A DNA stretch of 64,000 nt, taken from positions 124,001 through 188,000 of the forward strand of contig NZ_JAATWC010000003.1 of assembly GCF_012979235.1 (NCBI RefSeq), in the 5' to 3' direction. Shown in pieces: positions 57,877 to 64,000 of the stretch. The stretch is from Dissulfurirhabdus thermomarina (lineage in GTDB: Bacteria > Desulfobacterota > Dissulfuribacteria > Dissulfuribacterales > Dissulfurirhabdaceae). A program made the translations under genes and the position numbers. The notes beneath the pieces are model-generated. The model made no database searches. It was not told the origin of the DNA and saw only the letters and a list, made by a program, of their open reading frames with translations. Within the stretch, counting starts at the first letter, position 1. Each line of letters begins with the position of its first letter.

Positions 57877-59022
57877 TCAGGCCGCGGCACCCGCGAACCA
57901 GGCCTCGGCGGCGGCCACGCCTCGGCCCAGCTCCACGGGGTGGCCGAGCCGGTGGAGGGCCCGCTCCACGGCGGCCAGGGCCACCAGCATGTCCCACTCG
58001 TCGAGGTGCCCCATGTGGGAGATGCGGAAGATCTTCCCCTTGGCCTGGGCCTGCCCGCCGGCGATGGTGATACCGTACTCCTCGCGGAGGAGCTTCACCA
58101 CCTCCTGCCCGTCGATGCCCTCGGGGGCCCGAATCACCGTGACCGCCTCGGAGGGCGCCTCGGGGAAGAGGGAGAGCCCCAGGGCGCGGACCCCGGCGCG
58201 GGTCCCCTCGGCCAGCCGCCGGTGGTGCGCGAAGAGGGCCGGAAGGCCCACCTCGCGGACCCGGGCGAGGACCCGCTCGAGCCCGATGATGAGGGAGACG
58301 GCCGGCGTAAACGCCGTGGTCCGGCGGCCGAGCGCCTTGCGCTCCCGGCGGAAGTCGAAGTAGTAGCGGGGCTGCGTCGAGCGCTCCGCCAGGGCCCAGG
58401 CCTTCTCGCTCACGCTCACCATGGCCAGGCCCGGCGGGAGCCCGAGACTCTTCTGCGAGCCGGTCACCACCACGTCGAGACCCCAGTCGTCGGTGCGGAT
58501 GTCGTAGACGCCGAGCGCGCTGATGGCGTCCACCACCAGCACGGTCTCGGGGCGGGGGCGGACCAGCTCCCCCAGGGCCTCCACCGGGTGCTTGACGCCG
58601 GTGGAGGTCTCGTGGGCCTGGACGAAGACCGCCCGGGCCTCCGGGTGCGCCTCGAGGGCGGCGGCCACGTCCGCCGGGTCCACGGCCCGGCCCCAGGCGA
58701 CGTCCACGTTGACCGCCCGGACGCCGTAGGCCTCGCAGAGCTCCGCCCAGCGCTCGCCGAACTTCCCCCCCCGGACCACCACGGCGGTATCCCCGGGCGC
58801 GCAGAGGTTCGCCACCGAGGCCTCCATGCCCCCCGTGCCGGACGAGGCCAGGACCAGGACGTCGTTCCGGGTCTGGAAGAGGTACTTGAGCCCCCCCCGG
58901 ACCTCCTCCAGGATGGCGGAGAACTGGGGAGAGCGGTGGTGGATGATGGGCTCGGCCATCTTGAGCAGGACGTCCGGGGCCACGGCGACGGGTCCCGGCG
59001 CCATGAGGTACCGTTTCCGCAT
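57877..59022 (-). CDS. Class V aminotransferase (serine-pyruvate/alanine-glyoxylate type)
   Basis: A 381-residue PLP enzyme. The start RKRYLMAPGPVAVAPDVLLK, the FQTRNDVLVLASSGTGGMEA block and the PLP Lys in VTGSQKSLGLPPG define the serine-pyruvate/alanine-glyoxylate group. Beside serA it probably supplies the transamination of serine synthesis, possibly acting in place of SerC; substrate is inferred only from context. ATG 59022 follows AAAGGAGCCC. Divergent from the second sat across a palindromic promoter region. Confidence 0.85.
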   Translation of the reverse strand: MRKRYLMAPGPVAVAPDVLLKMAEPIIHHRSPQFSAILEEVRGGLKYLFQTRNDVLVLASSGTGGMEASVANLCAPGDTAVVVRGGKFGERWAELCEAYGVRAVNVDVAWGRAVDPADVAAALEAHPEARAVFVQAHETSTGVKHPVEALGELVRPRPETVLVVDAISALGVYDIRTDDWGLDVVVTGSQKSLGLPPGLAMVSVSEKAWALAERSTQPRYYFDFRRERKALGRRTTAFTPAVSLIIGLERVLARVREVGLPALFAHHRRLAEGTRAGVRALGLSLFPEAPSEAVTVIRAPEGIDGQEVVKLLREEYGITIAGGQAQAKGKIFRISHMGHLDEWDMLVALAAVERALHRLGHPVELGRGVAAAEAWFAGAAA

Positions 59023-59077
59023 GAAAAGGGCTCCTTTCCCATGGCTCCCCGGCGCTGCCGGGGAACCAGCGGACATC

Positions 59078-59147
59078 GTTATCGCCAATCCGGCTGGCTC
59101 TGTCAAGGGCGGCCGCCCTTGACAGCCGGCCCGGCCTTTGATAGCGA
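59078..59147. promoter_or_regulatory. Divergent promoter pair on a 26-bp palindrome
   Basis: CTGTCAAGGGCGG-CCGCCCTTGACAG (59100-59125) is a perfect palindrome. Each half ends in a -35 box: TTGACA at 59119-59124 on plus, TTGACA at 59106-59101 on minus. Seventeen bases out, the minus side has GATAAC (59083-59078); the plus side has GATAGC (59140-59145), one base closer. They point to the aminotransferase and to the second sat. Confidence 0.6.
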
Positions 59148-59445
59148 ATGACTGTGGAATCCGGCGAAAGACCTTTTCTTGAGGTCTATAACCTTTAGAC
59201 ACGGAGATATTCGGGCTGTCGGCTAATTTTCATCGAGATTAAGTATCTTTTCTCCCGAAATCTCCATCCACGGGAGGTCCGGATGCGGCCTCCGACCGCC
59301 ATCCACCGGGGAGACCCTGCTCTGCCGCAGGGCACGCGCCGTCCGCGGCATCCCGCCCGGCCGCCCCGCCCCCCCTGAGGCCGCGACCCCGGCAAGCGGC
59401 CCCCATCGGAAACGGCATCCCACTATTCGGCCAAGGAGGCGGAAA
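59148..59445 (+). other. Long leader of the second sat
   Basis: About 300 bases from the presumed start to the ATG. The first 120 bases (59150-59270) are much richer in A and T than anything nearby, the rest is GC-rich. There is an inverted GACC/GGTC pair (59170-59184) and a GAGATT/AAATCTC pair (59235-59267). No known riboswitch is recognised. Short frames look random. Confidence 0.4.
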
Positions 59446-60705
59446 ATGGCGGAAATCGGACATGGCGGCAAGGAGATCGTGGAACGGATCCTCCCCCCGG
59501 GGGAGGCCGCCCGCGCCGTGGAGGGGCTCACCCCCTACCCGGTCCGGGACCAGATCGCCAACGAGGTCATCGACATCGCCTACGGGTGGTTCACCCCGCT
59601 CGAGGGCTTCATGGGACGGGCGGACGCCGACTCCGTGATCCGGAAGATGGAGCTCGCCGACGGCACCGTCTGGAGCATCCCCATCGTCTTCGACATGAGC
59701 GAGGCGGAGATCGCCGAGTACGGCGTCAAGGAGGGCGGCCGGCTGCTGCTCACCTACCAGGGGAACCCCCTCGCCATCCTCGACGTGGAGGAGATCTGGA
59801 CCTACGACATGGAGGAGATGTGCACCGCCATCTTCGGCACCGCCGAGATGAAGCACCCGGGGGTGGCGCGCACCTGCGGCTACAAGGAGAAGTTCATCGG
59901 GGGCAAGGTCACCCTGGTCAACCGGCCCCGGATCAACCCCGTCTTCGAGCCCTATTTCATCCCGCCCCTGGAGATGCGCCGGCGCTTCCGGGAGAAGGGC
60001 TGGGCCGCCATCGTGGTGCACCAGACCCGGAACGTCCCCCACACGGGGCACGAGTGGCTCATGAAGGGCGCCTGGGCCCAGGCCTACGGGGGGCTCCCCA
60101 TCGAGCGGCCCATGGTGGGCGTCCTGGTCAACGCCATCATCGGCCAGAAGCGCAAGGGCGACTACATCGACGAGGCCATCATCCTGTGCCAGGACGAGCT
60201 CCGCAAGGCGGGCTACTTCGGCGACCACAACCACATGACCTCCCTCACCTTCTGGGACATGCGCTACGCCGGGCCGAAGGAGGCCGTCTTCCACGCCTGC
60301 ATCCGGGTCAACCTCGGCTGCACGCACCACATGTACGGCCGCGACCACGCCGGCGTGGGCGACTACTACGACCCCTACGACGCCCACCGGCTCCTGCAGA
60401 GCATCCCCAAGGAGAAGCTCAACATCACGCCGGTCTATTCCATGAACTGGCTCTACTGCCCCCACTGCGGGGAGATCACCTCGGAGGGACTCTGCAACCA
60501 CAAGTCCGAGTGGCAGAAGTTCAGCGGGACCCTCATCCGGAGCATCGTCATGGACGGCGTCAAACCGCCGCGGCTCATCTTCCGGCCCGAGGTCTTCGAC
60601 CTCGTCATGGAATGCGCGGACCGCTACGGGTTCGGTTCCCCCTTCGTCACCGACGAGTACCTCGCAAAGCGGACCCCGGTCTTCACCATCCCCCCGCTGG
60701 GCTGA
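59446..60705 (+). CDS. Sulfate adenylyltransferase, second divergent copy
   Basis: A 419-residue ATP sulfurylase paralogue. QTRNVPHTGH (193-202) provides the two His of the substrate loop, and GRDHAGVGDYY the second nucleotide loop; a Cys group (CPHCGEITSEGLC) near the C-terminus resembles the zinc site of archaeal and Aquifex-type enzymes. Sequence differs widely from the copy at 38447. An AAGGAGGCGGAAA site precedes the ATG. It may serve assimilation, or the APS-to-ATP direction in disproportionation; neither is shown by sequence. Confidence 0.92.
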   Translation: MAEIGHGGKEIVERILPPGEAARAVEGLTPYPVRDQIANEVIDIAYGWFTPLEGFMGRADADSVIRKMELADGTVWSIPIVFDMSEAEIAEYGVKEGGRLLLTYQGNPLAILDVEEIWTYDMEEMCTAIFGTAEMKHPGVARTCGYKEKFIGGKVTLVNRPRINPVFEPYFIPPLEMRRRFREKGWAAIVVHQTRNVPHTGHEWLMKGAWAQAYGGLPIERPMVGVLVNAIIGQKRKGDYIDEAIILCQDELRKAGYFGDHNHMTSLTFWDMRYAGPKEAVFHACIRVNLGCTHHMYGRDHAGVGDYYDPYDAHRLLQSIPKEKLNITPVYSMNWLYCPHCGEITSEGLCNHKSEWQKFSGTLIRSIVMDGVKPPRLIFRPEVFDLVMECADRYGFGSPFVTDEYLAKRTPVFTIPPLG

Positions 60706-60737
60706 AGCCGCGGCCGACAAGGAAGGAGCACAGCGCC

Positions 60738-61055
60738 ATGGCGGAAGAAAAGTTCCCCATCAACATATGGGTCAACGAGGAACGCTACCAGAAGCTCCAC
60801 GAGGCGGAGCTCGCCCACCTGTGCCAGGAGAAGCTGGCGGGCATGAAGGTCATCCAGGTCTTCGCCACCGAGGCCCAGAAGGACCGGATCCTGAAGCTCT
60901 TCCCCACGGCCAAGTTCGACGCCTCCACCACCCGGAGCATCGAGCTGCTGCCGCGGAAGGTCAAGGACGCCATCTTCGACATGGTGGTCCGGAAGAAAAA
61001 GGTGGACGTCCTGGAGGACTTCCTCAACGAGTACGAGGCCTCGGGCGGCGCCTAG
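60738..61055 (+). CDS. Small Sat-linked protein of unknown function
   Basis: A 105-residue soluble protein, 32 bp after the second sat with a GGAAGGAGCACAGC ribosome site, so probably one transcript. No signal peptide. It is charged, with alternating strands and helices: FPINIWVNEERYQKLHEAEL, MKVIQVFATEAQKDRIL, KVDVLEDFLNEYEASGG. Three-part alpha/beta texture suggests a compact domain, one Cys only. It converges with hyuB, overlapping 4 bp. No family is recognised. Confidence 0.75.
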   Translation: MAEEKFPINIWVNEERYQKLHEAELAHLCQEKLAGMKVIQVFATEAQKDRILKLFPTAKFDASTTRSIELLPRKVKDAIFDMVVRKKKVDVLEDFLNEYEASGGA

Positions 61056-62653
61056 CGGGGGCCTCCACGCCTCCCGGGAGGCGGCGCGCCCCAGCCGCCG
61101 CCCCCCGGGGTGCGCACCTCGAGCACGTCGCCGGGCGCAACCTGGATCACGACCTTCCCGGGCAGCACCCGGGTCCGCCCGCCGGAGGCCGGGAAGTAGA
61201 GGTTCCGGCCCCGGAGGCCCGGGCCGCCGCCCCGGAGGCCCCAGGGGGCCAGGCGCCGCCGCTCCGTGAGGAGCGTCACGGTGGCGGGCTCGAGGAACCG
61301 GTACCGGCGGACGATGCCCTCCCCGCCGCGGAAGGCCCCCCGCCCGCCGGAACCCCGGCGGAACCCGTAGCGTTCCACCCGGAAGGGATAGGCCTGCTCC
61401 AGGGCCTCCACCGGGGTGTTGCGGGTGTTGGTCATGTGGACCTGGACCCCGGAGAGGCCCGGCACGCCGGGCCCCGCCCCCATCCCGCCCCCGATGGTCT
61501 CGTAGTAGGCGTACCCACTCCCCCCGGCACCGCCGCCCGGCCCGCCCACGGCCACGTTGTTCATGCTGCCGCAGGCGGCGGCGGGGACCCGGTCGGGCGC
61601 CGCCTGGGCCAGGGCGCCGAGGAGGCAGTCCACGATGCGCTGCGAAGTCTCCACGTTCCCCGCCGCCACGGGGGCGGGAGGGCGCGCGTCGAGCAGGCTG
61701 CCCGGCCGGGTCCGGACCTCGATGGGGCGGAGCGAGCCGTGGTTGAGGGGGTAGTCGCCGCCGGCCAGGCAGAAGAAGACGTAGGCCACCGCGGAACAGG
61801 TGACGCTCCGGACGGTGTTGAGCCCCGTCTCCACCTGGCCGGCGCTGGCCCCGAAGTCCACCACCGCCTCGTCGCCCCGGACCAGCAGCCGGACCCGGAT
61901 GGGGACGGGGCGGGAGCCGAGCCCGTCGTCGTCCAGGGCGTCCTCGAAGCGGTACTCCCCGTCCGGCAGGGCCGAGACGGCGGCCCGCATGACCCGCTCC
62001 CCGTAGTCGAGCAGCGGCGGCAGCTTCCGGCAGAAGGACTCCGGGCCTTCCCGGCCGACGAGGTCGAGGAGCCGGCGCCGGCCCCGTTCCAAGGCGGCGA
62101 GCTGGGCCCGGAGGTCCCCTTCCCGCTCGGCGGGGTTCCGGACCCGGGCGAGAAAACCGTCGAGGACCTCCCGGTCGAGCCGCCCGCCGCGGACCAGCGC
62201 CACCGGGGGGATCCGGACGCCCTCGTCTTCGATCCGCCGGGCCAGCCCCATGGACCCCGGCGTCCGCCCGCCGACGTCGGCGTGGTGGGCGCGGGTGACG
62301 AGGTAGAAGAGGGGCTCCCGGTCCGCCGCCCCGGCGAAGACCCCCGCCACCAGGGTGAGGTCGGGCAGATGCGTGCCGCCCAGGAAGGGGTCGTTGGTGA
62401 GGACCACGTCCCCCGGCCCCGGCCGGCGGCGGGCGAGGACGCGCTCCACGGTGAGCGGCATGGCCCCGAGGTGCACGGGGATGTGCGCCGCCTGGGCGAG
62501 CAGCCGGCCCGCCCCGTCGAAGACCGCGCAGGAGAAATCCCGCCGCTCCTTGATGTTGGCGGAGAAGGCGGACCTCTGGAGGACGATCCCCATCTCCTCC
62601 GCCACCGACGCCAGCTGGCGGTTGACCACCTCGATGTCCACGGGGCTCACCAT
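61052..62653 (-). CDS. Hydantoinase/oxoprolinase subunit B
   Basis: A 533-residue HyuB-family protein, the partner of HyuA in ATP-dependent hydrolysis of cyclic amides (hydantoins, 5-oxoproline) or in acetone carboxylase-like enzymes. FSANIKERRDFSCAVFD, NDPFLGGTHLPDL, HHADVGGRTPGSM and the Gly-rich ETIGGGMGAGPGVPGLSGVQ with HMTNTRNTP are typical. The C-terminal GLRGGGPG and VRTPGGGGWG are also family features. It lies 22 bp after a histidine kinase gene. Confidence 0.88.
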   Translation of the reverse strand: MVSPVDIEVVNRQLASVAEEMGIVLQRSAFSANIKERRDFSCAVFDGAGRLLAQAAHIPVHLGAMPLTVERVLARRRPGPGDVVLTNDPFLGGTHLPDLTLVAGVFAGAADREPLFYLVTRAHHADVGGRTPGSMGLARRIEDEGVRIPPVALVRGGRLDREVLDGFLARVRNPAEREGDLRAQLAALERGRRRLLDLVGREGPESFCRKLPPLLDYGERVMRAAVSALPDGEYRFEDALDDDGLGSRPVPIRVRLLVRGDEAVVDFGASAGQVETGLNTVRSVTCSAVAYVFFCLAGGDYPLNHGSLRPIEVRTRPGSLLDARPPAPVAAGNVETSQRIVDCLLGALAQAAPDRVPAAACGSMNNVAVGGPGGGAGGSGYAYYETIGGGMGAGPGVPGLSGVQVHMTNTRNTPVEALEQAYPFRVERYGFRRGSGGRGAFRGGEGIVRRYRFLEPATVTLLTERRRLAPWGLRGGGPGLRGRNLYFPASGGRTRVLPGKVVIQVAPGDVLEVRTPGGGGWGAPPPGRRGGPR

Positions 62654-62675
62654 GGGCCGCCTCCGCCCGCCCCCG

Positions 62676-63809
62676 TCAAGGGCGCTCCGCCTCGTCCCCG
62701 CCGTCGCCGATCCGGCGCACGCGCACGGCACGGCGCCGCTCTCCGGGAAGGGAAAGCCGCACCTGGGTCCCCTTGCCCTGGGTGGACTGGATCCCGATGC
62801 GCCCCATCTGCTCCTCCATGATCCGCCGGGCGAAGGTGAGCCCCATCCCCACCTGGCCCGTCCGGGTGGTGAAGAAGGGGTCGAAGACCAGGGGGAGGTT
62901 CGCCGGAGAGATCCCCGCGCCGGAGTCCGAGACGGTGATCACGCAGGCCCAGGGGCTCCGTTCCGGGGCCGCCACCTCGAGGACGACGGGCCGGGGCCCC
63001 TCCCGTCCCTCGTAGGCCTCGCAGGCGTTTCGGACCACGGCTTCCACGGCCATCACCATGAGGTCCGGGTCGGCCATGACCCGCCGCCCTTCCAGCCCCT
63101 CGCCCACCGTGACCTCCAGTGTACCGCCGTGGCTCTCCACGAGGCCCCGCACCGCGGCGGTCACCTTGGCCAGCAGCCGTTCCACCCGGATCGGACGGAG
63201 CTCGGCCCGCGGCAGCCGGATGAAGGCCGTCAGCGTGGCCAGCAGTGCCTCCAGCCGCGAACTCTCGTTGAGGATCACCTGGACGTACTCGTTCTGCGGC
63301 TGGTGCCGACGGGCCAGCCGCCGGGCGAAGCCGCCGATGGCCTGGATGGGGTTGCGGATCTGGTGGCTGATGTCCTCGAGCATCCGGCCCAGGAAGGCGA
63401 GGCGCTCGGAACGGCGCATGACTCGCTCGAGGTGCTTGAGGCGCGAGACGTCCTGGACGGCGAGCACCACCACGTCGGCCCCGTCCCAGCGCCCGGGGGT
63501 GGTGGACAGGAGCCCGATGAAGGCCGCCCCGTCCGGGCGGCGCACCATGGCCTCGCCCTCGAAGCCCCCCCGGCGCCGGGTGAGTTCCAGGATGTTGTGA
63601 CAGAGGATCTCCTGGTCCTCCGGCAGGAAAAAGTCCCGGAAGTGCCGGTCCCGAAGCCCCGAGGCGGGCTCCCCGAAGACCCGGGCGGCGGCGGCGTTGG
63701 CCCGAAGGACCTCGCCGTCGCCGGCCACCAGCAGCAAGGGGACGCCGAGCCGGTCGAGGACCTCCCACCCCGCGCGGATGTCCGGCGCCTCAGTTCCCGT
63801 CTCCGTCAT
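62676..63809 (-). CDS. PAS-domain sensor histidine kinase
   Basis: A 377-residue soluble kinase without membrane spans. A PAS domain (about 12-125, LLVAGDGEVLRANAAAARVFG) precedes the phosphoacceptor His 149 in LEDISHQIRNPIQAIGG. The ATPase part has the N box VVRNACEAY, G1 SDSGAGI, F box FDPFFTTR and G2 GMGLTFARRI. No receiver domain and no response regulator in view, so its partner is elsewhere. It sits between hyuA and hyuB in the same direction, overlapping hyuA by 20 bp. Confidence 0.9.
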   Translation of the reverse strand: MTETGTEAPDIRAGWEVLDRLGVPLLLVAGDGEVLRANAAAARVFGEPASGLRDRHFRDFFLPEDQEILCHNILELTRRRGGFEGEAMVRRPDGAAFIGLLSTTPGRWDGADVVVLAVQDVSRLKHLERVMRRSERLAFLGRMLEDISHQIRNPIQAIGGFARRLARRHQPQNEYVQVILNESSRLEALLATLTAFIRLPRAELRPIRVERLLAKVTAAVRGLVESHGGTLEVTVGEGLEGRRVMADPDLMVMAVEAVVRNACEAYEGREGPRPVVLEVAAPERSPWACVITVSDSGAGISPANLPLVFDPFFTTRTGQVGMGLTFARRIMEEQMGRIGIQSTQGKGTQVRLSLPGERRRAVRVRRIGDGGDEAERP

Positions 63810-64000
63810 GGCGCTCCCCCTCCCGTTCCATGAGGACGTGGCCGCCGTCCAGGACCCGGGCGCCCCACCCCGGCGGCAGGAGCAGGGTCGTGAAATCGTC
63901 CAGCACCAATGCCGGCCCCGAAAGCCGCTCCCCCGGCCGGAGCGCCGCCCGGTCGAGGAGCAGGGCGCTTCGGGGGCCGCCCTCGAACTCCACGGGGGCG
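63790..64000 (-). CDS. Hydantoinase/oxoprolinase subunit A, 3' end only
   Basis: The last 70 codons of a gene that runs beyond the window. RPGERLSGPALVLDDFTTLL and GWGARVLDGGHVLMER match the C-terminus of HyuA, which carries an ATP-grasp-like/ASKHA domain upstream. It is the first visible gene of a hyuA-kinase-hyuB run and its stop lies inside the kinase start. Confidence 0.75.
   Translation of the reverse strand, partial: APVEFEGGPRSALLLDRAALRPGERLSGPALVLDDFTTLLLPPGWGARVLDGGHVLMEREGERHDGDGN

Noticed and set aside
59148-59445. SAM or other known riboswitch before the second sat
   Set aside because: None of the conserved cores I know could be matched; only generic hairpins are present.

Overview
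The window is a very GC-rich bacterial chromosome segment with dense, short-spaced genes. A complete dissimilatory sulfate activation and APS reduction set (sat, aprBA, qmoABC) points to a Desulfobacterota (deltaproteobacterial) organism that reduces sulfate or disproportionates sulfur compounds. The dsr genes that would separate these lifestyles are not in the window. No phage, integrase, transposase or CRISPR array was found. Most of the segment is core genome, with a few accessory insertions and dispersed intergenic repeats.

Layout. 1-8 kb: cut-off DksA-like zinc-finger protein, two Cys-rich YkgJ-type proteins, an enlarged CDP-alcohol phosphatidyltransferase, dGTPase-like HD hydrolase, an SDR protein, tRNA-Thr(CGT), an MBL-fold hydrolase with a disturbed start, TatD nuclease, signal peptidase I and a small anchored protein. 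7.9-8.5 kb: intergenic repeats. 8.5-16.4 kb: MscS-type channel, J-domain chaperone, LD-carboxypeptidase, MoaE-like protein, a large outer-membrane barrel with its own promoter and terminator, FmdB-type protein, methyltransferase. 16.4-30.6 kb, all minus strand: tRNA-Thr(TGT), tRNA-Tyr, tRNA-Gly, tRNA-Thr(GGT), tuf, rpmG, tRNA-Trp, secE, nusG, rplK, rplA, L10 leader, rplJ, rplL, rpoB, rpoC. The tRNA/tuf part has the same order as thrU-tyrU-glyT-thrT-tufB of E. coli. 30.8-39.7 kb, minus strand: sat, aprB, aprA, qmoA, qmoB, qmoC, the canonical APS pathway block. 40-46 kb: mobA, then rpmH-rnpA-yidD-yidC-jag-mnmE. 46-52 kb: long PurL, LptF, LptG, endonuclease III. 52-55.6 kb: a decaheme lipoprotein cytochrome and an MtrB/PioB-like outer-membrane barrel, a predicted electron conduit across the outer membrane. 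56-59 kb: serA and a class V aminotransferase. 59-61 kb: a second, divergent sat with a small unknown protein. 61-64 kb: hydantoinase/oxoprolinase subunits A and B separated by a PAS histidine kinase.

How the parts work together. Sat makes APS from sulfate (or ATP from APS in the oxidative direction). AprBA reduces APS to sulfite, and QmoABC links AprBA to the menaquinone pool. The cytochrome/barrel pair could pass electrons between periplasm and cell exterior. The barrel reading frame is interrupted by one in-frame TGA, after which the same frame continues to a normal barrel C-terminus. A small hairpin at roughly SECIS-like distance follows the TGA, so recoding, nonsense mutation and base-call error all remain open. 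This is the most interesting anomaly. Others are the foreign-looking codon use of tuf, a perfect 26-bp palindrome that places two TTGACA boxes back to back between the aminotransferase and the second sat, and a dispersed palindromic repeat present in three places.
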